A DNA stretch of 64,000 nucleotides. Source: Isoetes taiwanensis (Eukaryota; Streptophyta; Lycopodiopsida; Isoetales; Isoetaceae). Of the stretch, positions 12,138-24,600 are shown piece after piece. Position 1 is the first letter of the stretch. Each line of letters begins with the position of its first letter. A program made the position numbers and the translations under genes. The notes beneath the pieces are model-generated. The model was not told the DNA's origin. It searched no databases and saw only the letters and a list, made by a program, of their open reading frames with translations. The DNA lies in NCBI GenBank assembly GCA_021234155.1, contig JAJEKV010000002.1, forward strand, positions 36,495,107 to 36,559,106, read 5' to 3'.

Positions 12138-14367
12138 ATGTTCAGAATGTCTAGTGGTAGAATTTTTGTCCTTTTTGTTTTATTGTATCAAAATACGATT
12201 GGAAGTCTCGAGTTTTTAGGAATGGCAGATCTGCCCAAATTCAATGTTTTGTGTGATATTACCAATGGCCAGAATAAGGATGGAGATGACTCTGGCAGTT
12301 TGGCAAAGAAGGCAAATGTGGATTTTGAGGCAGAGATTAGCAAAGAGTTTTCAGAATCGGTTATATTCTGAATGTTTGAGAATGTGCACAAGTTTCCAGA
12401 ATGTTTGACCGTCCGGTTCTGCCCAAAAACCGTAGCATAATTGGTTTGAATGGTGAGAGAATACCATTTATAGATATTGATGACAAGCTTTGTAAGAAAG
12501 TTGATGCTGGAGGTGCTAAGAAGTCACAGAAGAAGATTGTATGGGCTAGAAATAGGTTTGATTTGTGGAGAGAGTATCGGGGAATTTCATGTGAGAAGAC
12601 AATTGAAGAGCTTGACCTTTTGGATTTTGCGAAAATGCTTGAGGAGTTCATGCTGCAAGTAACCAAATTAGATGACCAACTTTATCCTACCGAATCGTAA
12701 GTTCTAGTTTTTTTTTTCTTTTTTAGATTCTTTTCGTAAGTTCTACCGAATCATAAGTTCTAGTTTTGCATTCTTTTTTATTCTGGTTTTATTCTGCTTC
12801 ATAAATTCTAGTTTTATTTTGGTTTATAAATTCTGATTCTTTTTTATTCTGTCTTGCAGCTTGCAGGATTGATTCAGGAAATTTGGGAGCATGATTCGGC
12901 GTCATAGGGAAATTCAATCCGCAAAGGAAGGCCGCATTGAATTCCCATTCGATATTCGACACAGTCCTATCTTTGAAAGAGCAAGGTTGGCTTGCGTAGC
13001 AACCATGAGGAGGTCTAGGATGACCCCTGGTGTTGTAAGAAGAGAAAAAAAGTTGAGGAGATTACTTTTGCTGATGAGACAGCATTGTTAAATGATATTG
13101 ATCATCAAATTTACCATAATCATGGTCTGCAACGGTGATTCCTATACTATTGTGTTGCTAGGTTTGCCATTCGTGCAAAGGAAGAGTTGCATAAGCTTTT
13201 AATTACTGACTTTGTGGTTGGTAACGATGATGGTACAAAATATTTAGAATATTCTGAAAGGGTTTCAAAGAATCATGATGTGGACATGAATCATTATCAG
13301 GAAGAATCGTTCAGATTACCTTGCAGGTGTTTGGAAGGTGACATCATTCTTACATACAAGCAACTTTTGAGGCATCTACCTGAGGCTGAGTCTAGTTCTG
13401 ATCCTGCGAAGCCTGCTAAAAGGTTTGCTTTTATGCAGGTATGAATTTTCATTTGCTAGTGTCTTTCTTAGTCTGTTGTATTAATTTTTATTTGTATTAG
13501 GTGATCTTTTCTCCACGGACGCCAGTGCGGTATAACTCTAAGCTTAGGGTTAGTGGTCAGGCATTAACTGGCATGGTCAAATATATGATGAAGACGATTG
13601 GCATCGAAGGTAATTTTTCTGGCAAATCAGGGAGGACAAGTGTGATTAGCAGGATGGTTAGGGCTGGTGTTCCGAACGCTGTTGGGATGCAGATTACTGG
13701 GCAAAGGACGCCAGAAGCATATCATAGGTAATTTTCTTGCTTTCTTGTTTAATTGTTTCTGATTTTTTGATTTATTTGTTCATTTATAATTATTTGTTGT
13801 ATTACAGATATGACAAGAGTGTTGAACTCCGGTCGAAATGTGCAATGTCTGTGGTTAGTAAGCCGTTTGATGATTTTGGGAATCGGCGAATGTTTGAGGA
13901 TGTGTACAAGGAAGAACTGAAAAGACGTGACGAGTCTGAGAAGTGCATCTGCCATTCCATTGGCTGATAATGTAGATCAACATGAAGGCGTAGGAGCAGA
14001 CGTGCCACATGATTCTGGGCAGTGTTCCATGGAAAATGATTGTGGTGAGGATGTCATTTCTGGTAAGAAATCTGAGACTTCTATTGCTGAACTTGCAACT
14101 CGTGGAGTGCAAGTTTTAGATTTGAAGAATAGGAGTTTGGAACAGATTGTAGATGCCACCTAATTTGATGTTGATGAAGCTGAACTAGCGAAGTGCCCGA
14201 TAGCTCGCAGGGCTTTGAATCTGAATATAAACATTGGGAGTTCTGTAGGTACGCACATATATGGTGATTCATTTAGCAACCGCACGTTCACTGCTTCTGC
14301 TGCACTTGAGAAAGAATTTCAGGAATTTATGATCGAGAAGAGAAACAAACTGCGTAATTCTCTGTAA
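12138..14367 (+). pseudogene. Crypton-like tyrosine recombinase, spliced remnant
   Basis: Several plus-strand exons together resemble the tyrosine recombinase of Crypton elements and the related DUF3504 family. An N-terminal part contains ARNRFDLWREYRG and LYPTES (12,401-12,698). A middle part has FAIRAKEEL (first catalytic Arg, about 13,163-13,190), and the C-terminal active site has SGRTSVISRM ... GQRTPEAYHR-Y. Introns with GT-AG ends are inferred at 12,699 to about 12,866, at 13,439-13,500 and at 13,728-13,807; the last splits the protein right before the catalytic Tyr. Inactivating marks are a frameshift near 12,370-12,400, a frameshift at an A7 run near 13,050, a TGA at 13,136, a frameshift near 13,925 and a TAA at 14,161. 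The HxxR His is replaced (KSGR) and the GH motif reads GQ. No RT is nearby, which argues against a DIRS or Ngaro element. Confidence 0.7.
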
Positions 14368-14639
14368 TCTCTGGAATCTGGATCAGAAATCTCTGTAATC
14401 TCTTTAATTGAATGAAAAACTGAATGTGCTTAAAAACTGGAGTGTTCTCAAATTGAATGAAAAACTGAATGTTCTGATTTTATAACTGTAATAGTATAAT
14501 TGTGTTTTCTACACATATATAATCAATTATAATATAACTGTGTTTGGAAAACATATTTTTGAGTTAAAAACGCACCAGAGAAAATTTGGAGAATCGGTGA
14601 TTCTGAAAAAATAGACTCGAAGAATCATTGTTTCTGGGA

Positions 14640-14735
14640 AAGAATGTGTGCCACGTGGCACACAGAGATTGGCGGATGGGGCAGAAAATGCCCCACCCAA
14701 ATTTTATGAGATGTAAAGTATTGCCACGTGACAGA
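14640..14735 (+). promoter_or_regulatory. G-box elements upstream of the TRAIP-like gene
   Basis: A palindromic GTGCCACGTGGCAC lies at about 14,649-14,662 and a second CCACGTGAC at about 14,723. Both contain the CACGTG core bound by plant bZIP and bHLH factors. They lie 200-280 bp before the start codon at 14,933. Regulation by them is inferred from motif and position only. Confidence 0.45.
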
Positions 14736-14932
14736 ATAGAAATGAAAGCCAACTAGAAAAATCGAGCTGGAAAAAAATATACGCCCGGGAAAAAAAGAAA
14801 TTGAATCACTTAGAACATTCCCGCGTTTAAAGTGTTTTTCGATGATCCATGGAGTTGGACTCTGCCTTCAAATATTAGGCTGTTAAGATTGCTGCTTGAG
14901 AATACGTGCGAAGACGTATGTCAAATTGAAAA

Positions 14933-17900
14933 ATGCCCGGTGTTATTTGTGCAATCTGTTATGAAGATGCACAAGCTGGCCGTCAAGATTTGCAATCTGT
15001 CTCTGGCTGTGGTCATGTGTTCCATGAACTCTGGTAAGCTATAAACAAAAACCCTCAAATGCATGTTACATTAGGGCAATTATTGTGATATCCAGTTGAT
15101 TAGATTGAACAAACTACTGTGGCTCCTGTCTGGCAAGTGGGATGTCCATTACCATACTACCTCTCTAACTATGTTATGGTATGCTTGAAGTTTGCAACAA
15201 TGGTTCGAATATTGCCCCAATAATCGGCAACCAACATGCCCCGTTTGTAAACAAACATGCTCAAGAAAGGATGTCCATCGGTTATTCTTTCTGTCAATGG
15301 ATGAGCTCTCTCAGGCGAACAGCCCATCACAGAGTTCTAAAAGACTGTTAGCAGATGGCCAAAGTTTCGAGGTAAGAGTACTAAAAATTATTATCCAAAA
15401 GTTTACATATTCGTATCAAATTAATTATTGTCTTGCAGACCTGTCAAGCTGAATTGAATAAGCTGGAAGGACAGCTTAAAGTTACAAATTCTGCCCTGCA
15501 AATACATAAAGAGCAGTTGTTGGAGCTAGATAACAAAGTAAGTTGTCATGTATTTTGAAATTCACGTCCTTTGTTTGGAAGATCTGACTTCAGGATTCAT
15601 CATGCCCTTTGAAAAAATAATGGTTAGATCCCTTTGTAAATTAAGTTTAGTTCTTATTGAGAATCAGATTAGAGGTGAATCAAGACATTTTTTACTCAGG
15701 TCATCAAACCCAGATCAATCCCTAGTATGATTTCTTGTGTCAAGTTGGCAAACTTATGTCTGCTCATTTTCAATCACAAATAGATTATGTTTGGTTTAAG
15801 TAACGCACTGCGCATTTCTTTGATAGCTTGCAAACTGCAAAATGCTTTTGGAGAAATCAGAAACAGCTAGACATTGTGCCATGAAGGAGACGGAAAGGTT
15901 CCAGTTAGCTCTTAATAAGGCTCAGCAGGTATTTGAGCGATTCCTTAAATACCTCGATGGTAAAGTAATATATTTGAATGTTTTTTGGACTGTGCAATTG
16001 ACATAGATAATTGATCACTCTGTGATGGCTACTGCTTGGACTTTCCTGCTTGCTTGACTCATTAAAAATTTTCAATTTACCTCTTTCTGAAGCATTGGAC
16101 ATTGGATTTTCCATTTAACGTAGTCATACTTTGTTGAAATTGTTGTTAGTTTTATTGAGCTTTTCATTCTAACCCCATAGGTTTTATATACAATTTTATC
16201 AGTTTTAACACATAGTAGTCTCTAGTGCAGCTGCAATTTAGTGATCTCTTCTGTCATAGCAAATTAGATTTGAATATTTACAATAATTTGTTCATACTTT
16301 TATAAAAATTGTTTTTATTTTTGTTGTCTGCCCCATAGGTTTCTCATTCAATTATATCAGTTTTAAAGGCATAGTTAGTGATCTCTTCTGTCCCAGTAGA
16401 TTAGATATAGTCCCACACATCTTTGTACATGTCATCCGCTGTATTAATATAATCCTTCTTTGTCAGTATCTCAGATAATGATTGCAGAGGGGGATAAGGT
16501 ACCTAGATGATACGAAGCCCTTCATTAGCCTGGTCCAAAATGTTGTATTATCAACCAGTTGTAGTGATCCAGTCATTTGCTTAAGTGATTAGGAGTATGT
16601 TCATTTCCATCAACAACCTAATATGATGCCAGATGAGGAATGCATACCTTCATTTGCTTAACATTAGTTACACTCATGATGAGAGATAAATTGCTACTAT
16701 AAAAATTAGCTCTGTTCTGATGCGTTATGTTTCTTAGGACCTGAAGAATGTAGTTACTGAGAGGGACAAGCTGGCTGAGAAGAATGTAGTTTTGACACAA
16801 GATCTTGCATCTATCAAATTGTACGTTTGCAGTCAATTGTGCTGGTTTTTTGTCTAATTTTATGCAATATAATGAACATGGTGTATCTCTTTCCTGCAGG
16901 ATAACCGACGTAAATATTGATGAACATGAGGCAGTAAAATTAGCTCAAGTTCAAGTTCGATGTGCATCAAACAAAAATGAGGTTATCAACACGCTTAGCA
17001 AGTCCCTAGTACTTCGCAACAAGTATACTTGCTTTATCTTTTTCTAGTAAATACATGGGGAAGAAGAGTTAATTATTTTGAAAAAAGAGAAGTGCAATAG
17101 TCACAAGACATGTGATAACTAATAAATAGCTAGATGAGAAGCTGGCATGCATTTGGAATCTGCTTTGATAGAAGCATAATGAAATGGGACAGGATATTGG
17201 ACTCTGCTTGTGTATTATCATAGAGTTTCAATTGGAAAAATTGCATGAAGCTGTCTAGTATATTTTGTCTATAATAGATTTGAGACACATGTTATTGGTC
17301 GTGTTTTGTAGAACCTACAAGGAGCTCATGACGAAATGTAGTGAGCTGGGAATGAGTGAAAGCTGTGCTTTAAGGAAGGTTGCTAAAGCTACGGAGCAAA
17401 TCAAACAATTGAAGGTCACCTTGCAATTTAAACTGGTCATTTATTCTAGAGATTCTGTACCCATACTTATTTAAATTAAATTGAAAGCAAAAGCATGTGC
17501 TGTTTAGATTATGCCTTTATATCACTGTGTAGGCTAGAATGCACTTTTTAGTTTATAGGTGGAAGTGTTAATTGCGCTTAGGTGTCTAAGGTTAGTACAT
17601 GGTTTTGCCTATGCAGGCGCATATACAAGGACTCGAAAGATCTTTGGACAATAAGGCCAACGCGGAAATAAGATTAAAAACTGTGTTAAAGAAAAAACCA
17701 TGTCAAATGCCCGATCAGGCTCAGAATAAATTATTACCTGGCAGATCTTCTGCAGGAATAGAAGCAGAGACTTCTTGCCTTTCTTCTGATCAATGTTTCC
17801 ATGGTCATGATCAATTCATTTTGGGTAATGAAAATGTATCTGGAGGTGGGGATAAAAATTATAGCACTAAACCTCAGGGGAGAGAGAATGATGCTGGCAT

Positions 17901-18600
17901 TACATTGTATGATGAGCAAGAAGATAGAGGAATCGGAATTCATCTAAAAAGATTACATGAGCAATCACATCTTGGAGAAAACAAAGGTCCCGTGTGTGTC
18001 TCAGGATCTGGCAGTCCTGAGAGCAACGATGACTGCATAATTCTTGATAGCAGCAAGCATACCAGGTGTCCAAATATACCCAGAGAAACACGGCAAGATG
18101 CTTCAAATGACTTTGGTTTGTCATTCTCCATCCGCAGGGAAGTGGGTATTTCGCAAAAACAAAGCTACAATGGTCCATCCATAATTGCAGGTGCATTTTC
18201 ATCATGCTTAATATTTCTGTTATAGATTATCATATCCTGTGCTCATAATTTCTGTTTTATTATAGGTGATGCACATCCTGAAAAGGATGTCCAAATGTAT
18301 GGGAAGATCTTCGGCAGGCCGCAAAAGTATTCTGATTGCGATTCTAATGGGAGCTTCATCCTTTCGGGGCCAAATGGGAGGGGTGGCCGTGTTAAAGTCT
18401 TCAAGCCTCCAGCTCCTATGGTAAGCTTGAATTTTATTTTCCACATGTTTTGGGCAAGTGTTCAATTGTAAGTGCTTGGGCAGGGAATTGTTAATACCGT
18501 CTGTAAACCTGCTAAACGGTGCAAGACGATGCCGAATGCTGGTAATCGAAATGGTGCGCTGCAGATTGAACACTTTTTTGGTCCAGGCCGGGGGATTTGA
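14933..18600 (+). CDS. TRAIP: TRAIP-like RING E3 ubiquitin ligase (10 exons)
   Basis: Ten exons with GT-AG introns join in frame into 545 codons plus stop: 14,933-15,033; 15,191-15,371; 15,439-15,537; 15,827-15,928; 16,738-16,820; 16,900-17,022; 17,312-17,414; 17,617-18,190; 18,266-18,420; 18,484-18,600. The N terminus MPGVICAICYEDAQ is followed by a RING finger (CAIC ... CGHVFH ... CPVCKQTC), split by intron 1. Residues of about 95-260 are Leu/Glu/Lys-rich coiled coil. Next come a low-complexity region, a conserved GGRVKVFKPP segment and a C-terminal PCNA-interacting-type peptide (ALQIEHFFG) eleven residues or fewer from the end. This order, the start next to the RING and the terminal PIP-like box are those of TRAIP, a nuclear ligase that acts on stalled replisomes and DNA crosslinks and ubiquitinates CMG helicase in animals. 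The length is near the family size (human 469). The start was chosen because it immediately precedes the RING, as in animal TRAIP. It is the only intact host-type gene in the window. Confidence 0.88.
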
Positions 18601-18726
18601 TATCATATGTTAATCCAGGAATTTTCTAACAACCATAAAATAAGACATTACTGGTTCAGATTGCACCCCACAGTTTTGAAGCGACATCTTGTACAACACG
18701 GTTTCTTAGTCTGGCTATCTAAAGTC

Positions 18727-18876
18727 TAAGGGTGCTTTCCCATGGGCCCAAAACCTTAGAGATTCCCAGGTCAAGACCTGGTACGGCAATCCGCAATTTT
18801 TTTTTGCCTAGGTCAAGACCTGGTATGGCAATGCAGGTCTGGCAATACAGGTCGAACCCATGGGAAAGCACCTTAA
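18727..18876. mobile_element. MITE with GGTGCTTTCCCATGGG termini
   Basis: About 145 bp flanked by inverted repeats: GGTGCTTTCCCATGGG at 18,731-18,746 and its complement at 18,857-18,872. TAA lies at each side, which suggests a 3 bp target duplication of the PIF/Harbinger (Tourist) type with one extra base. Internally there are two copies of AGGTCAAGACCTGGTA. Superfamily assignment is inference. Confidence 0.65.
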
Positions 18877-20904
18877 GCTAGCACGAGTTACTCAAAAATC
18901 ATCGAAATGTAAATTTGAGCCTCAACTTTATTATGTTTGATATTTTCCACCATCAAATGTCCACATTGCATCGAATTTGTTTTCTAAACTATAAAATACA
19001 TTTAACAACAACAATATCATAATCGAGCCGACATTTTCTTTGGTGTTGGCCGCGGACGATAAAAGAACCTTCCTTCCCTCCTTCCTATGATGTCATATGG
19101 CATCAACGAATATCATAGAATGACGATTGGGTCCACGAATTCTGGTTTACTGGTTCAACTGGTGGATGCGATCAAGAATTTTCATTCAAGAAACCATTGG
19201 ACGCGATCAAGAAGCTTGCTTGAACACAAAATTTGATGCACAAGAACTTCTGTTTCGGCACACAAAATCCCGTGCACAAGAATTCTTTGTTTTGGCAGTA
19301 CAGAAACCCCATGTTTTTGCTCAGAATCGTAGGTTTCATCGAGAAATTTCCTATGGTTACTTTGGCCAGTCAGATATCTTGTGTTTAGAGCCGGAAGTTT
19401 TCATTGTCTTAATAGAAAACCATAAGAAAACTCGCCGGAAAAGTTCCTACGACATACTAACTTAACCAGAAAATTCTTAATTTCAACCGGTTGGTTTATA
19501 GTGTTTCCCAAACCTTAACCCTCAGAAATACCCGGTTTTTGCTTACAAAATACCCTGCACAGGAATTCCCTGTTTTGGCAGTATAGAAGCCCCATATTTT
19601 TGTGACATAGAATACCTTGGACATGCTATGTCTTTGCTTGGATCATTGGAGTAAATTTCTTGAATATGCACGAAAAATAAAGGGAATCTTATCAAGATTT
19701 CCAGTGCAAGCAATGCAGAAGGTGGTTCCGACAGAGATTTCAAGGGCAGAACAGATGCATGCTCCAATTTTTGAGACATTTTCATTGATCTAACAAGATT
19801 TAAACTCTGAAATCGGGTTCTAGGCTCCCTGATTGAAGAAAATGCCTCTTCGATTATGATACTGTAAGGGTATATGTTTTAGTCAGCAATTCCTTGTTTG
19901 CTTCTGGTGGATTGTTCCCGGCTACCGTCGATTGCAGTATCCACTCGGCAAACAGGGAATTACATCTTAAAAAGCTTACTCTTATACAATGTTTTATTAA
20001 GGGTTAGGCTGGATCACATGAGCATTCGCAGCCCTCACCCTCATGTAAAATGCCTCGTCATTTTATGCCCACCATCACAAGCCATCGTCAATTTGCACAA
20101 GGTATAATAGGGCCTCTCTCCAGCGACAGTTGCATGTGAACTGGCTCTTAAGAGACCAATGTTTTATTAAGGGTTAGTGAGACGATGCAGCTTTTCATTG
20201 TCCTCATGCATTATGTACCAGGTAATGCCCACCTGGAAGACATTCTAGCGGGTAATTTTCTAAGGCAGCTCTGCCATACGAGGCAGAGCACGAGTAGTGC
20301 AAGTGTACCGTCGAGTGTAGTGGCATCGCCGAAAAAAAAATTCGCAAGAATTTCTGACGGGCAAGCATTACAGACGTAATGACAGGTCGTTTTAAATTTC
20401 ATGTGGCACTAAAAAGCTATGTTCTGACGACTATGGCAATGTATGTGGTGCCACTCTATCTAATATTCTTACCGTAAAGGGTGACCTTGTACTTTATCTA
20501 TAACCTCTTTCTTTTCTCTCTACCTATATTATTCAAATCTTCAACCAAAAAATACCCCATCAAAACTTCGGAGCTCCATAGCTCAAAAGTATTTCACTGT
20601 TCTTATAAAACCAAAGAAACATTAAAACAAAATATGAGTAATCATTCATGCAAATAAATGGAAGCTTGCACGTGATGTAAAAGCTTCAAGATCAAACGTA
20701 ATAAAAAATCAAAGCCAGGTAGGGTATATGCAGCAAGCAAAAAGTTGGGGACATTGTTTCTAAGACACACAAGGTTGAGCATATATAAATGGATCACGAC
20801 TAAAAGAACATTCCTTAAGCAAACTAGAGAATTCAAGACAAAACAAGTCAGCTTCCCCAAAGACAAAATTCGTCACTAAAGGGAGAAAAAAAATATTAGA
20901 CAAA
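18877..20904. other. 2 kb without a recognised gene, dispersed short repeats
   Basis: I see no convincing coding sequence. A 59 bp segment at about 19,261-19,318 recurs diverged at about 19,543-19,601 (shared TGTTTTGGCAGTA). A 20 bp sequence AATGTTTTATTAAGGGTTAG recurs at about 19,988 and 20,159. A 112-codon open frame at 19,127-19,465 covers the repeat and has no motif. Confidence 0.5.
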
Positions 20905-21354
20905 CTACAGAAAAAACTCCTCCAAATCTGAAGGATTGAAGAACTTTGTATGGCAAATGCTTTTTCTTAACAGGCCTGGCCTTCTTGAGGTGTTAAAGAA
21001 CAGAGCATTCGTTTGTGCTATAGCTGAGAAGTGATTTTTTAGCATAAAGCATTCATTTGCATGCTTGAGTCCATGATTTTCATTCAAAATAGACAAAGTA
21101 AAGCCAGGAAGACAAGATTTTTCATCTACACTTAAAACCACAAGAGGAACCCATCTACTCTGCCGATCTTGATGCAGATCGATCGACCCTTGAATTTTGT
21201 TACCTACAATTTGGGAAGCAGCGCGGCTCCTCAGAATACGAAGCCTTATTCCGCCTTGTAATTCTGGTGGAATAATGTCGATGGGTTTTCTGGTACTCCA
21301 TTTAGTGCACTTCAATAAACCCTCCCCAATTTTCCATGGAAACCTCCCCACCAT
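20905..21354 (-). CDS. Unrecognised 149-codon open frame
   Basis: I do not recognise this protein. It is a continuous frame of mixed composition with no obvious membrane segment, signal peptide or zinc motif. It starts next to GGAGGTTTCC-type repeats and could be an exon fragment of a decayed gene or a chance open frame. Neighbours are the TRAIP-like gene 2.3 kb to the left and a Helitron remnant to the right. Confidence 0.25.
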   Translation of the reverse strand: MVGRFPWKIGEGLLKCTKWSTRKPIDIIPPELQGGIRLRILRSRAASQIVGNKIQGSIDLHQDRQSRWVPLVVLSVDEKSCLPGFTLSILNENHGLKHANECFMLKNHFSAIAQTNALFFNTSRRPGLLRKSICHTKFFNPSDLEEFFL

Positions 21355-21480
21355 TCTGTGGAAACCTCCTCAACTTTCCTTGAAACCTCCTCTCGTCCAT
21401 AGAAGCCTCCTTGTCTTCTTTATACAACTTGTGGAGGTTTCCACTCCAGAAAACAGGGGAGGTTTTCATGGAAAGTTAGG
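21318..21480. repeat. Cluster of GAAACCTCC / GGAGGTTTC motifs
   Basis: Four forward GAAACCTCC-like motifs (about 21,340-21,400, one reading GAAGCCTCC) face two reverse GGAGGTTTTC/GGAGGTTTCC motifs (about 21,433-21,470). Each is preceded or followed by CCATGGAAA-type sequence. The arrangement is partly palindromic. No function assigned. Confidence 0.6.
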
Positions 21481-21629
21481 AATGTTTCCATAAAATAAAA
21501 TAAAAAGTCTCCTCTAAATATGCACAAAGACAAAGATTCATGCTCCCCTGCACCTCTCGGTCCATGTGCTTTTTAAATGAGGAGGAGTAAGTGCACCTTG
21601 GTGGTTGTGTAAATTAATAATTATATATG

Positions 21630-24600
21630 TATACACAAGAACTTTGACGGTCTATTAGAACTTTGACGGTCACGAACTTGGCATGCATTGAGCATACTAT
21701 AACTCTTGCGTTTTTTACGCGTCCTCTATCTTTGTCCAATATTTTTGTGATGTGGCATATGGTGTTGGGCTTTAATTGGAGTTCGTGTTATGGAAGCGCT
21801 GGGTGTTTGTAGCTGTTGAGGAAGTCCGTCATTGCCATTGGCTTGTTGTCGATGGTCTGATCATTTTCTGTCCATTTGTCGACATTAAAGTGGTTTGCTA
21901 AGATCATTCGTATGATTTCGATGTTGAAGTCGTCGACGCGGATGTTCTTGGGAGATAAGAATGGTCTCTTCTCCCATAGGGTAGGTGTTAGCAATATGTA
22001 TACGTTATATAAGAAGTTGATGGCGTCCTCTATTTTGGTTGTTGTCTTGAATATGTTAGCAGAATGTCATTGAGTAGATGGCCCTCTCCGATGTCATCGA
22101 CGAATCGTATGAGGTCTGGATCAGCTGCGTTTCTTACTGGTTCATTGAGCTCCAGGATTTCGAAGTGGTTCCATGGTGGGAAGAGATGATGGATGCATTT
22201 ATTATTCCTGTTTTTTCTCCTCATTTGACGACGGGAGCGATCTGTCTAAAATCACCCGCTGCTATAAGTAGCTTTCCTCCGAACGGACTGGCTATGCCTG
22301 TTATGTTCTGTAGGAGAATATCGACTACCTCTATGACTGCTCTGTTTGCCATGGGAAATTTGTCCCATATGATTGTTATTGCGGTGCCGATCAACAGGGC
22401 CCTTGGGGAATGTGGGTCAAATAGTGAATGGATTCTGATATTGTCGTCGATGATGGGTATTTGGAAAAGGGAATGTGCTGTTCTCCCAGCGGGATACTGC
22501 AGTGATGCTCATGCCGTAGTGGCGCATGGTAAGATTATTTGGTTGAGTCCTCGTATGTAAAGACAGATGGCATTGAGTACGTATGTTTTTTCGGTTCCAG
22601 CTTTTTCGTACACGAAAATTGGGGTTGGTGAATTCTTCTTGTTGATAAGTTTGCATATGTATGTGTAGATTGAGGTCTGGTTTTGGTTCATGGTCTCTGA
22701 CATAGTTGAGCTCTCTGCATGGAATGTTGTGCGTAGGCAGACCGAAAGCTTCAGCACTGGTTCCGTGCTGGATCAATATGTTGTTAATGGCGAGGAGACT
22801 TTCATTGATGGCAGCTGATTGATTTTCTGGGTATTGTTGTAGGATGTCGGCTATCATTTGGTCTTGAAATATTTCTCACAGTTGAAGTGCTGGTCCATAA
22901 TCTAGAATTAGCAACGGGAATAGGAATCGTTGTTGTGATGGAATCTACAGGCATGAGATTGCCTCCTGCATTACTGTTATGGATTTGGTTACTGGTGCCA
23001 TTAGTCCCATGGCCTGGGCAGTTTCCTGATATGTTTCATATTGTTTCTCGTCATGGATTTTGAGTTCGTTCCAAGATCATGCGGCTTTGTGGAGTAGGAT
23101 GAGTCTAAGGTAGAAAGGCTCTCTAACCTTTGGAAGTAGTAGTCGTATTCTATAGATTACCTATCCTCTTGTTCTATCGTGGATGATGTTTTGGGTTGCG
23201 CCTGTGGCTTTCTGCTCTAGATGATCGGTGGGATTGAGAACAATGCTTGATCTATATGTAGTAGAAGTGCATTGTTCATTGTACTCGATGTAGGTTATAT
23301 GATCAAATTTAGGAGCAAGCGGGCGTAGGAAATACCTGTCTAACAGGGAAATTCAAGTGTCTGTGGATGTGTCCCTGAAACAGTTTCTGTTGTGTCCTTT
23401 CAAGTGTAGGGGAAGGCACTTTACGGAGGGGTGCTTTTCAGTCATGTAGTCGGACATGATCCTCCATATGGCTTCCATGGATGATAGATATCATGCAGAA
23501 ATATAATCTTGGACTTCATTTTTTGTGTGATTTAAATCAGTAATAATTGTTGTGAAAGGCTGTTTAGAGATATTTGTGCCTGGCGCATGCTTTACAGGAT
23601 CAATATCAAAACGAGTCGCATCAAAGCCTTTGTATATGTAGCCATAAATGTATGCGAATATATGTACGGTCTGCAATGTCAACATAGACACGACAGTCCA
23701 TTTCTCTCAATAGAAATGGGATGTGTGGAACAACATTTACGTCTGCTTCCGTTCGACGACTGTATTGTACGTATCCTTTTTCGTTGATGTAGGCCGTTGG
23801 GTTTAATGGTTTTGGGTACTTATAGCAGCATTTGTTATTTTCTTTGAGGCAACGCTTTGTGTGTCCGTGGATCATGTAATTCTCAACTAGTGCTCTGAGT
23901 GCGGGGTCTGTTGGTAGTTCGACAGATATTAGATTATCAATCATTTCTATCGAGATCTCATGCTCTGTCTTTACAACGATGTGTCCATGGGGTAGTCCAC
24001 GCTTTTGGAATTCAATATGTAAGAGTAAGATAAGGATCCGAGATACTTTCGAATGATGTTCTTTACATGTTAGACTCTTTCATGACATGGTCGGACAATA
24101 ATAGTAGGGTTGTCAGATGCATTTTGGCCGGGGTGTAATTTATGCTTTATTTCTGGCCAAGCTGGATTGGTTGTCATGGTTATGAAGAAGCTCGGTCTTC
24201 CTTTGATCCTTGCGAGCGCAAGGGCATCTGCTACCTGGGCGGCGCACCATTGTCTGGAGGCCAGAAAGGATGCTGGCAGAGTTTTGTAATGCGAATTGTC
24301 GTCCTCGACGTCATTGAACTCATCTTCATGTTGTGCTAGGTTTCGTCGATAGCCCTCATTTACGATGTAGTTGAGTCGCTCTTCTTTGACTCTAGAATAC
24401 ATGTCACCATACAATCTACCTAGTTGTGAAAAGCGAGGTTCGTGAAGTAGTCTAGTTCGGTATCAATCTATTTGGGACATTTTTTGGTCATTATGTGGAT
24501 GCCATCCTAGTGTTCCGTGTGGGAAGAATAATGGGTATTGAAGCGATTCATATGTGGGATCAAGGATACACAAAAATACTGGATTATGGTCGTGCCGCAT

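Noticed and set aside
19127-19465. 112-codon open frame
   Set aside because: It covers a dispersed repeat and has no motif or codon signature.
22078-22560. 160-codon plus-strand frame
   Set aside because: Shadow of the Helitron copy A helicase remnant on the minus strand.
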